From an uncultured Burkholderiales bacterium (lineage in GTDB: Bacteria; Pseudomonadota; Gammaproteobacteria; Burkholderiales; Burkholderiaceae_E), in assembly GCA_903923345.1 (NCBI GenBank), contig CAIXXI010000263.1, forward strand, positions 1-15,155: a DNA stretch of 15,155 bases. The letters run 5' to 3'. This document shows positions 1-6,764 of the stretch, piece by piece; position 1 is the first letter of the stretch, and each line of letters opens with the position of its first letter. The translations under genes were made by a program, and so were the position numbers. The notes under the pieces are model-generated. The model was not told the origin of the DNA and did no database searches. It saw only the letters and a program-made list of their open reading frames with translations.

Positions 1-910
1 CGCCCAGGCTGCCGACGTACGAGCCGCGCACCGAAATACCGCGCTGTGCGATCGGCGGCAATGACAGCGTAATTTCACCGCCAAACAAGCCGCACAGCAC
101 GTAGTGCCCCCCCTTGGCCAAAGCGGCGATGCCCAGATTGGCCGTGGCCGGCATGCCCACGAAATCCAGAGCGCCGGCGATTGCGCCACCGGTGATCGAT
201 TTGAGCTGGTCGAGTGCATCCGCGCTGCGGGTGTCGACGGATGCTGCGGCGCCCTGCTCGCGGGCCCGGGCGAGTTTGGTTTCGTCGACGTCACAGGCGA
301 CGATGTTGCTCACGCCGCGCGCCTGAAGCATCGCGATTGCGGCCATGCCCAGTCCACCGCAACCCAGGACGATCACCCAGTCGCGGGGGGCCAGGTCGGG
401 CAGCTTGGTGATGCCGCTGAATGCGGTCAGGCCGGAGCAGGCCAGGGTTGCAGCCCAGCCTTCGTCGATGCCGCTGGCATCGATCAGGTATTTCGCATCC
501 GGCACCACGACATGGGTGGCATAGGCGCCGGGCTTGACCACGCCCAGGAAGCGCTGGCTCAAGCAGTAATTGTCCTGACCGGCCTCGCAGACCGCGCAAC
601 TGCCGCAACCGATCCAGGGATAGACCAGGCGCTTGTCACCGACCTTGACGCCGCTCGCCTGCGGACCCAACTTCTCCACCACGCCATAGGGTTCATGTCC
701 GGTGGTGAACGGCGGCACGCAGCCCCGATCCTTCACATAAAAACGCTTGCCGCCACCCAGATCGAAATAGCCTTCCCAGATGTGAAGGTCCGAATGGCAC
801 ACACCGGATCGGGTGATGCGCACCAGGACTTCGCTGCCTTGGGGCTGAGGGGTCTCGCGAAGGCGGGCCTGCAGGGGTTTGCCATGTTCAACAACTTCGT
901 AGCTGAGCAT
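1..910 (-). CDS. Zinc-dependent alcohol dehydrogenase (MDR family), 3' end cut by window edge
   Basis: Probable cytosolic NAD(P)-dependent alcohol dehydrogenase oxidising an alcohol to an aldehyde or ketone. The frame opens at the ATG at 910 and stays open to base 1, giving 303 residues of a protein that is usually 340-360 long. The catalytic zinc ligands are seen as C38 in GVCHSD, H72-E73 in TTGHEPYG and C158 in LACSGLT. The structural zinc lobe GCGSCAVCEAGQDNYC supplies C102, C105, C108 and C116. The Rossmann motif GCGGLG lies at 183-188, followed by an acidic residue in ACDVDE that would favour NAD (inferred). GGAGAA sits six bases before the ATG and supports this start. It is divergent from the desaturase-like gene, with which it may share a promoter region. 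Its substrate cannot be told from sequence; I am sure of the family only. Confidence 0.93.
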   Translation of the reverse strand, partial: MLSYEVVEHGKPLQARLRETPQPQGSEVLVRITRSGVCHSDLHIWEGYFDLGGGKRFYVKDRGCVPPFTTGHEPYGVVEKLGPQASGVKVGDKRLVYPWIGCGSCAVCEAGQDNYCLSQRFLGVVKPGAYATHVVVPDAKYLIDASGIDEGWAATLACSGLTAFSGITKLPDLAPRDWVIVLGCGGLGMAAIAMLQARGVSNIVACDVDETKLARAREQGAAASVDTRSADALDQLKSITGGAIAGALDFVGMPATANLGIAALAKGGHYVLCGLFGGEITLSLPPIAQRGISVRGSYVGSLG

Positions 911-1074
911 TGTCTTCTCCGTGTGGGTGGCGTGTGATGGGAATCGTCTGAATGCGGCTCAGCCAATGGTACGGCAGGCACGCAGCCAGACCCCTGTGCG
1001 GCATGACACAATTCGGTACTTGAAGCATGGCGCCTCGGCCTGCCGACTTTGCACACTCACGAGACACGCGCCGC
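911..1074. promoter_or_regulatory. Divergent intergenic region between alcohol dehydrogenase and desaturase-like gene
   Basis: About 164 bases separate the two divergent starts and must hold the promoter of the dehydrogenase and probably that of the desaturase. Apart from the GGAGAA ribosome binding site of the dehydrogenase I could not pick out convincing -35/-10 boxes or a clear dyad. If the desaturase begins at the earlier ATG at 1027, the region shrinks to 116 bases. Confidence 0.4.
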
Positions 1075-2049
1075 ATGATGAGCACGCCTTCCAACGAGTA
1101 CGGACTGAGCAGCGCGGAAGCGGCATCGCTGCGTGCGCGCTCCAACCTGATGGGCGGGTATCTGGTCGCCCATGCCTGGGCGCTGATTCTTGGATCGATT
1201 GCACTGTTTGCGGTCTGGCCGAATCCGCTGACCCTTGTTGTGGCCTTCGTGGTGATCGGCAACCGGCAACTCGGCCTGGCGATCCTGATGCACGATGCCG
1301 CGCACCGGCTGCTGTTTGCAGACCCGCAACTGAACGATCGGGTCGGTGCCTGGCTGTGCGGTGCGCCGGTCGGCGCGAGCCTGCAGCGCTATCGCCCCTA
1401 TCACCTGAGCCACCATCGGCACACCCAGCAGGCCGAGGATCCTGACCTGATCCTCTCAGCACCCTTTCCGATTTCCCGGCAAAGCCTTCGACGCAAACTG
1501 GTGCGTGATGCGCTTGGGATCACGGGGTATCAACGCCGCATGGAACAGTTCCAGCAGGCCATGGGCGAGGCGGTGGGCTGGCGCGCGCGGGCTCAGGCGC
1601 TGTGGCAAACCGAACGGGCCTTCTTCATGAGCAACCTCATCCTGCTGGCGGTGCTGACACTGGCAGGCGTGTGGTGGGCGTATTTCCTGCTTTGGCTTGC
1701 GCCGCTGCTAACCTGGTACCAGTTGATCAGCCGGCTGCGCAATATCGCCGAGCATGCGGTGGTCGGTCCGGCCGATGACCCGCTGCGCAATACCCGCACC
1801 ACCCTGGCCGGGCCGCTGATGCGACTGGTGCTGGCCCCCTATTGGGTGAACTATCACCTGGAACACCATCTCTTCGTATTCACGCCCTGCTGGAAGTTGC
1901 CCCAGGCGCATCGACTGCTCATCGCCAAGGGCCTTCGCAATCGCATGGAAGTGGAGACGAGTTACTGGCAGGTGATTCGCAAAGCCTGCAGTGCCTCGCC
2001 CGCCAGCGGCCCGCGCGGGCCCAGGCGAAAGACGGTCTCTCACATCTGA
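1075..2049 (+). CDS. Membrane fatty acid desaturase / hydroxylase family protein
   Basis: Integral membrane di-iron oxygenase of the fatty acid desaturase superfamily; such enzymes use O2 to desaturate or hydroxylate an acyl chain or other hydrophobic substrate. The three histidine boxes are present: HDAAH at 73-77, HLSHH at 110-114 and HLEHH at 261-265 (324-residue form). Hydrophobic segments at about 30-50, 53-73 and a long one at 183-222, the last likely two spans, give the usual hairpin topology with the boxes on the cytoplasmic side. An upstream in-frame ATG at 1027 would add 16 residues (start MAPRPADF) that look unlike coding sequence of this family. Neither start has a strong Shine-Dalgarno, so 1075 or 1078 is a judgement. 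Whether it is a true desaturase or a hydroxylase cannot be decided here. It converges on the hydroxy-acid oxidase gene. Confidence 0.88.
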   Translation: MMSTPSNEYGLSSAEAASLRARSNLMGGYLVAHAWALILGSIALFAVWPNPLTLVVAFVVIGNRQLGLAILMHDAAHRLLFADPQLNDRVGAWLCGAPVGASLQRYRPYHLSHHRHTQQAEDPDLILSAPFPISRQSLRRKLVRDALGITGYQRRMEQFQQAMGEAVGWRARAQALWQTERAFFMSNLILLAVLTLAGVWWAYFLLWLAPLLTWYQLISRLRNIAEHAVVGPADDPLRNTRTTLAGPLMRLVLAPYWVNYHLEHHLFVFTPCWKLPQAHRLLIAKGLRNRMEVETSYWQVIRKACSASPASGPRGPRRKTVSHI

Positions 2050-2080
2050 GCGGCGCTGAACGGCGCTGACCGGACCTGAA
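2041..2080. repeat. Four-unit imperfect 10-bp tandem repeat at the desaturase stop codon
   Basis: Consecutive 10-mers CACATCTGAG, CGGCGCTGAA, CGGCGCTGAC and CGGACCTGAA share CTGA at positions 6-9. The first contains the TGA stop of the desaturase gene, and units two and three differ at one base. The array lies in the convergent gap before the hydroxy-acid oxidase gene. No function is evident; it may be simple slippage. Confidence 0.5.
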
Positions 2081-2081
2081 A

Positions 2082-2106
2082 GGCCCGAGCGCTCGCGAGC
2101 CCGGCC
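2082..2106. terminator. Possible hairpin between convergent genes
   Basis: GGCC at 2082-2085 can pair with GGCC at 2103-2106, and the interior contains overlapping palindromes including GCTCGCGAGC at 2091-2100. The site lies between the stops of two convergent genes, where a shared terminator would be expected. There is no T-tract on either strand, so an intrinsic terminator is only a weak call. Confidence 0.25.
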
Positions 2107-2128
2107 GACGTCTCTCAGTCGTCGTCGC

Positions 2129-3286
2129 TCAGTAGTCTTCCGCGAGCAGCGGAAACCCGCTCAGTGCGCTCGGCCAGCCCACCGGCTGGGCCGGCACGAC
2201 ACTCGATGCATCGAGCTGATCGATCGAACTCAAGCCCATCGAGGCGAGGTTGAGCTGCATCTCGATCTCCAGCAACTCGAGCATGCGCACCACCGCGTCG
2301 ACACCGCCGGCGGCCATCGCCATCGCTTCCAATCGACCCACGGCCACCACGTCAGCGCCGAGGGCCAGAGCCTTGAGGATGTCGGTGCCTCGCAGGATGC
2401 CGCCATCAAAAATCACCCGGGCACGGCCCGCCACCGCCTGCGCCACCTCGGGCAGCACATCGAGGGTGGCCTGGCCGCTGTCGAGTTGCCGCCCGCCGTG
2501 GTTCGAGACATAGACCACATCGACGCCGTGCTTCACGGCCAGTTCTGCATCCTGGGCACTGGCGATGCCCTTGACGATCATCGGCACACCGAAGCGATCC
2601 CGGATGCGGGCGAGCAACTCCCAGTTCATCGCCGGCTGCAGGGTGATCTCCGGGCGGCGCGGCAGGTTCGAGCCGGCTTGACGTGCGGATTGCGGCATCC
2701 AACGCTTCAGAATGTCCCGCTCGCGACGCGAATAGATCTGGGTGTCCGCCGTCAGGCAAAACGCGGTGTAACCCGCGGCCTTCGCGCGCGAGAACACCTC
2801 CATCGTCCAGTCTTCGCTGCCGTGCAGATAGAGCTGATAGATGCGCGGGCCCGGGCATTCGCGCGCGACCGACTCGAAATCGGGCTGACAGACTGAGCTC
2901 AGCACCTGCATCACACCGAAGGCGCTGGCTGCACGGGCTGCAGACAATCCGCCGCCTGCCTCGAACATCTGCAGTGAACCGATCGGCGCGAGCAGCACCG
3001 GAATGCGCAACTGAACACCGAGCAGGGTTCGCGTCGTATTCACCTGCGAGACGTTGTTCATCACCCGCTGGCGCAGGGCCAATCGCTCGAAAGCATGGCG
3101 GTTGCGCTTCATCGTGGTCTCGCTCTCGGCAGCCCCGATCAGGTAGTCCCACACGCCGCGATCCAGATTCATGCGGGCGTGCTGAACGATTTCGTGAAGC
3201 GTCATGAAGTCTGCGTTCATCCGGGCATCCGTGCAGTCGAGGTGGGTGAGACGCCGATGGTGCGATCTGTTGACGCGTTCGTCCAT
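2129..3286 (-). CDS. FMN-dependent alpha-hydroxy-acid oxidase/dehydrogenase (LldD/glycolate oxidase family)
   Basis: Oxidises an (S)-2-hydroxy acid (lactate, glycolate or mandelate type) to the 2-keto acid with FMN. The TIM-barrel family is clear over the 385 residues. WDYLIGAA at 46-53 carries the N-terminal active-site tyrosine and YQLY at 150-153 the second. The FMN lysine is K239 in IVKG. The hallmark SNHGGRQLD at 261-269 holds the catalytic base H263 and substrate arginine R266. DGGILRGTD at 295-302 and AVGR at 315-318 bind the FMN phosphate. GGAAG seven bases before the ATG at 3286 supports this start, although the first ~28 residues look like an extension and starts at M23 or M28 are possible. 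It is divergent from the MFS gene, which suggests uptake and oxidation of the same acid (inference). Membrane association is not evident and the exact substrate is unknown. Confidence 0.92.
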   Translation of the reverse strand: MDERVNRSHHRRLTHLDCTDARMNADFMTLHEIVQHARMNLDRGVWDYLIGAAESETTMKRNRHAFERLALRQRVMNNVSQVNTTRTLLGVQLRIPVLLAPIGSLQMFEAGGGLSAARAASAFGVMQVLSSVCQPDFESVARECPGPRIYQLYLHGSEDWTMEVFSRAKAAGYTAFCLTADTQIYSRRERDILKRWMPQSARQAGSNLPRRPEITLQPAMNWELLARIRDRFGVPMIVKGIASAQDAELAVKHGVDVVYVSNHGGRQLDSGQATLDVLPEVAQAVAGRARVIFDGGILRGTDILKALALGADVVAVGRLEAMAMAAGGVDAVVRMLELLEIEMQLNLASMGLSSIDQLDASSVVPAQPVGWPSALSGFPLLAEDY

Positions 3287-3385
3287 GCAAGCGCTTCCAT
3301 TTCATGCAGGCTGTGACCGGCAGGCCTGATCCAGATCTGAATCAAGCCACGCGACAAACCCGCCAATCTGGGCGAGGATTGCGGG
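3287..3385. promoter_or_regulatory. Divergent promoter region with an 18-bp near-perfect dyad (candidate operator)
   Basis: The 99 bases between the hydroxy-acid oxidase and MFS starts contain TGATCCAGATCTGAATCA at 3327-3344, centred on the perfect palindrome CAGATCTG at 3332-3339. Of nine symmetric pairs eight match; only the C/A pair at 3331 and 3340 fails. Position and symmetry fit an operator for a dimeric repressor controlling both directions, such as a GntR or similar regulator (inference). No regulator gene is in the window. Confidence 0.5.
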
Positions 3386-4546
3386 ATGAATGATCGCCTC
3401 ACTCGCAGCCTGCTGAACGTGGGTCATGCCATTGACCACATGTTCCTGCTGATTTTCGCCACGGCGGTGACCTCCATCGCCACCGAATTCGGCTTCCAGA
3501 ACTGGGAAGACCTGATGCCCTACAGCGTCGCGGCCTTCTTCTTTTTTGGCGTCGGCTCACTGCCGGCCGGAAAGCTCGGCGATCAGTGGGGGCGGCGCTC
3601 GATGATGATCATCTTTTTCATCGGGATCGGCGTGGCTGCCATTGGCGTGAGCCTGTCCCAATCGACGATCCAGATGGCCTTCGCGCTGGCGTTGCTGGGC
3701 GCATTTGCCTCGATCTACCATCCGGTGGGCATCCCGCTGCTGGTCCAGGGCTCGACGCGGCCGGGCTGGACCATCGGCATCAATGGACTGTGCGGCAACA
3801 TGGGGGTGGCCCTGGCCGCAGTCATCACCGGTTTTCTGGTCAAGTTTTTCGGCTGGCGCACGGCGTTTGTCGTGCCGGGCCTGGTGAGCATCGCCTGTGG
3901 TGTGCTGTTTGCCCTGTACGCCTCCCGCGAAAGCGCGCCGCCCGCCAAACGCAAGTCCGCTGAGTCATCGGTCCCTGCGGCGTCCATCGCCAGGCTGCTC
4001 TTCATCATGACCCTGGCCGCCACCACCAGCAGCCTGCTGTTCAACTTCTCGACCAGCAGCAACTTCGAATTGCTGAGCGATCGTTTCCTGGCGATTTCCA
4101 GGGATCCGGCCCGCATCGGCCTGCTGCTGGGCGTGGTCTATGCCGTGGCCTCGCTCGCGCAGCTGGTCGTGGGGCGCATGATCGACAAATACCCGCTCAA
4201 GCCGGTGTATCTCTGGATCGTCGCCGCTCAGGCCCTGTGTCTGGCCTTGGCCACCCAGTTGAGCGGCTGGGCGTTCTATGCGATTCAGTTCGTGTTCATG
4301 GCAACCATCTTCGGCGCCGTGCCCTTCACCGATGCCATGCTGGTGCGCTTCGTCGACGACTCCATCCGCTCACGCGTGGCCGGCATGCGGCTGGCGGTTT
4401 CGATCGGAGCCAGTTCGCTGGCCATCTTCCTGATCGGCCCGCTGGTGAAACAGGCCGGATTCACCGCGCTGCTGTGGGTGATGGCCATCACCTCGGTGGC
4501 CACCTTTGCAGTCATCCTCAACCTGCCTTCGATGAAGCGCAGCTGA
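3386..4546 (+). CDS. Major facilitator superfamily transporter
   Basis: Inner-membrane secondary carrier of 386 residues, the normal size for a 12-helix MFS protein. Hydrophobic helices recur through both halves with a charged central loop near 187-200 (RESAPPAKRKSAESS). The MFS loop 2-3 motif is seen as GKLGDQWGRRS at 62-72. The segment containing ASIYHPVG (108-115) and GNMGVALA recalls the fosmidomycin-resistance-like (FSR) branch, but this is a loose resemblance. AGGA seven bases upstream of the ATG supports the start. The alcohol dehydrogenase follows 36 bases downstream and is probably co-transcribed; the divergent hydroxy-acid oxidase suggests a carboxylate cargo, although efflux cannot be excluded. 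Confidence 0.9.
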   Translation: MNDRLTRSLLNVGHAIDHMFLLIFATAVTSIATEFGFQNWEDLMPYSVAAFFFFGVGSLPAGKLGDQWGRRSMMIIFFIGIGVAAIGVSLSQSTIQMAFALALLGAFASIYHPVGIPLLVQGSTRPGWTIGINGLCGNMGVALAAVITGFLVKFFGWRTAFVVPGLVSIACGVLFALYASRESAPPAKRKSAESSVPAASIARLLFIMTLAATTSSLLFNFSTSSNFELLSDRFLAISRDPARIGLLLGVVYAVASLAQLVVGRMIDKYPLKPVYLWIVAAQALCLALATQLSGWAFYAIQFVFMATIFGAVPFTDAMLVRFVDDSIRSRVAGMRLAVSIGASSLAIFLIGPLVKQAGFTALLWVMAITSVATFAVILNLPSMKRS

Positions 4547-4582
4547 TTCGGGCAATCCACTCACTCAGACAGGTATCGAGAC

Positions 4583-5638
4583 ATGAAAGGCATCGTCTTC
4601 AAGGGCAATCGCGAAATCGAACTCATGAAGTTCCCCGATCCAACTCCGGGCCCAGGCGAAGTGGTGCTCGAGATCAAGGCTTCTGGCATGTGCGGCAGCG
4701 ACCTCAAGTTCTATCGGGCCGCTGGCGGTGCGAGTTCGCTCGGGCTGGGGTCGAGTCACACCGGCCCGCTGATTGCCGGCCACGAACCCTGTGGCGTGGT
4801 GGTTGCAATCGGACCGGATGTCTCGCCAAAGCAGGCGCAGATCGGTCAACGCGTCATGCAGCATCACTATCGCGGCTGCGGCGCCTGCGACCACTGCTCG
4901 ACCGGCTGGATGCAACTGTGCATCGAAGGCGTGGCCGAGGTTTATGGTGCGACCGGGCATGGTGCGCACGCCAAGTACATGAAGTGCCCTGCGCGCACAC
5001 TCGTGCCGCTGCCGGATGCGCTCAGCTTTTCGGCGGGTGCGGCCATCTCCTGTGGCACAGGCACGGCCTGGGGTGCCTTGCAGCGGCTCACGCTCACCGC
5101 AGACCAGACCATCGCAGTGTTCGGCCAGGGACCGGTCGGGCTGTCTGCCACCCTGCTGGCCTCGCAGATGGGCGCCCGCGTCATCGCACTGGATGTGAGT
5201 GACGAGCGTTTGAATCGCGCCAAGGCCTTCGGTGCGCACGACCTGATCAATCCCCTGCAGACACCCGACGTGGTCGGCGCGATTCGTGACCTCACCCACG
5301 GGCGCGGCGCACATGCCTCGCTCGATGCCTCCTCCTCGCCCGAGGCACGCGCTCAGGCGGTTCGTTGCGTTCGCACCTGGGGCAAAGCCTGCTTCGTGGG
5401 CGAAGGCGACAGCGTCACGCTCGATGTGAGCAGCGACCTGCTGCGTCGCCAGGTCACCCTGATCGGCTCCTGGACCTTCTCGACCATCGGGCAGGCACAG
5501 TGCGCAGAGTATGTCGCCGACCGGGGCATCGAGCTCGATCGGCTGTTTACCCACCAGTGGCGACTCGACCAGGCGGTCGAGGCCTATGCCCTGTTCGACA
5601 AGCAGTCCTCGGGCAAGGGCGTGATGCTGCCCAGCTGA
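4583..5638 (+). CDS. Zinc-dependent alcohol dehydrogenase (MDR family, threonine/polyol dehydrogenase-like)
   Basis: Cytosolic NAD(P)-dependent zinc dehydrogenase of 351 residues, full length for the family. The catalytic zinc ligands are C37 in GMCGSD and H67-E68 in IAGHEPCG. Structural zinc cysteines are C99, C102, C105 and C113 in the lobe GCGACDHCSTGWMQLC. The dinucleotide motif GQGPVG is at 181-186, followed by IALDVSDERL, whose aspartate favours NAD over NADP (inference). The CGSD form and the ISCGTGTAW segment place it nearer the threonine/sorbitol dehydrogenase branch than the dehydrogenase at the left edge. It lies 36 bases after the MFS gene on the same strand, so likely forms an operon acting on an imported alcohol or hydroxy acid. 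AGG nine bases before the ATG is a modest ribosome binding site. Substrate unknown. Confidence 0.92.
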   Translation: MKGIVFKGNREIELMKFPDPTPGPGEVVLEIKASGMCGSDLKFYRAAGGASSLGLGSSHTGPLIAGHEPCGVVVAIGPDVSPKQAQIGQRVMQHHYRGCGACDHCSTGWMQLCIEGVAEVYGATGHGAHAKYMKCPARTLVPLPDALSFSAGAAISCGTGTAWGALQRLTLTADQTIAVFGQGPVGLSATLLASQMGARVIALDVSDERLNRAKAFGAHDLINPLQTPDVVGAIRDLTHGRGAHASLDASSSPEARAQAVRCVRTWGKACFVGEGDSVTLDVSSDLLRRQVTLIGSWTFSTIGQAQCAEYVADRGIELDRLFTHQWRLDQAVEAYALFDKQSSGKGVMLPS

Positions 5639-5660
5639 GCGGGCGTTCCGGGCGTCTCAG
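5635..5660. terminator. Weak inverted repeat overlapping the ends of two convergent genes
   Basis: CTGAG at 5635-5639 and CTCAG at 5656-5660 are complementary and flank a GC-rich 16-base interior. They include the stop codons of the dehydrogenase and of the convergent Bug gene. With a five-pair stem and no T-tract this is a weak terminator candidate. Confidence 0.2.
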
Positions 5661-6655
5661 TCGAGCTGAATGTTTTCGCGCCGGATGACCTCGCCCCATT
5701 GCGCGGTCTCGGCACGGATGCGAGCCGCGAAGGTCGGCGGATCAAGCAACTCGACCGTGCCCTGATTCAGCAGGCCCTGCAGCGCGGCCGGATCATCGCG
5801 CGCCGTGCGCATCGCGGCATACAGCGCATCGACCACCGCCTGCGGCGTCTTGGCCGGCGCCAGCACGCCCAGCCAGAACGGCACATCGAAGCTGACATAG
5901 CCGGATTCGATCATGGTCGGGACATCGGGCAGGTCCCGCCAGCGGCTTGCTGTGCTGACGGCCAGTGCCTTGAGCTTGCCTGACTTCACATTCGGCACGG
6001 TATTGGGCGTATCGAGCAGCACGTCGATTTCCTTGCCGAGGACGCCGAGTTGGGCATTGACGCCGCTCTTGTACGGCACATGCGTCGTCTTGATGCCGGC
6101 ACGCTGGTTGATCAGTTCGAAGCCCAGGTGCGCCAGATTGCCGGGGCCACCCGAGCCATAGGTGATTTCACCGGGCTTGCGTCGGGCCAGCGCCACCAGG
6201 TCGGCCACCGAATTCACCCCGGCGAGCCGCTCGTTAGTGGGATTGATGGTCATGATGAAGGGCGCAGACACCGCCATCGTCAGCGGGATGAAGTCACGTT
6301 CGGGCAGATAGCCCAGCTTCTTGTAGACCTGCGGGTTAACCGTGATGCTGCTCGAATTGGTGACCAGCAGCGTGTATCCGTCGGGTGCCGCACGAGCCAC
6401 TTCGGCTGCACCCAGCGCGCCGTTCGCGCCCGGGCGGTTTTCGACCAGCACCGGCTGACCGAGCTTCACCCGCAGCACTTCGCCCAATGACCGCGCGACG
6501 CCATCGGTGGCACTGCCGGCCGGGAAACCGGTTATCAGGCGAATCGGCTTGGAGGGATAGGCCTGGGCCCGGGCTGCGCCGGCATGCGCCAAAGCCATCA
6601 TCGACAGGGATGCGCCCAGCAGGGTGCGACGGGAAAGGCCATCGGTCTTGGACAT
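5657..6655 (-). CDS. Tripartite tricarboxylate transporter substrate-binding protein (Bug/TctC family), Tat signal
   Basis: Periplasmic solute-binding protein of 332 residues, typical for Bug/TctC receptors, which bind carboxylates and other small metabolites. The N-terminus has a twin-arginine signal, SRRTLLGA at 8-15, a hydrophobic stretch, and a likely cleavage after ARA at about residue 30. Family motifs follow: GFPAGSATD at 43-51 (binding loop), VENRPGANG at 71-79 and PDGYTLL at 91-97. GGAGA about seven bases before the ATG supports the start. No TctA or TctB membrane partner lies nearby, so it is an orphan receptor that must use a distant permease or serve in sensing. It is last in a run of minus-strand genes, 109 or more bases after ygiQ. 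Ligand unknown. Confidence 0.93.
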   Translation of the reverse strand: MSKTDGLSRRTLLGASLSMMALAHAGAARAQAYPSKPIRLITGFPAGSATDGVARSLGEVLRVKLGQPVLVENRPGANGALGAAEVARAAPDGYTLLVTNSSSITVNPQVYKKLGYLPERDFIPLTMAVSAPFIMTINPTNERLAGVNSVADLVALARRKPGEITYGSGGPGNLAHLGFELINQRAGIKTTHVPYKSGVNAQLGVLGKEIDVLLDTPNTVPNVKSGKLKALAVSTASRWRDLPDVPTMIESGYVSFDVPFWLGVLAPAKTPQAVVDALYAAMRTARDDPAALQGLLNQGTVELLDPPTFAARIRAETAQWGEVIRRENIQLD

Positions 6656-6764
6656 GCGTAGTCTCCGGTGAGCGCCGATGTGTCTCGGTCGTGATGGATT
6701 CTATCGACCGGCCTGCCTCACGGCCGATCGGGTTGACCGGCGCCGTTCCATGAATCGACTGACC

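Noticed and set aside
104..937. A 277-codon plus-strand open frame covering the alcohol dehydrogenase region.
   Set aside because: The minus strand there encodes an alcohol dehydrogenase with all zinc ligands and the Rossmann motif intact; the plus frame is low in recognisable structure and is a shadow.
4237..5554. Long open frames overlapping the MFS gene and second alcohol dehydrogenase (plus, another phase, 4237-5202; minus, 4565-5554).
   Set aside because: Both lack domain motifs and overlap two well-supported genes across a gene boundary.
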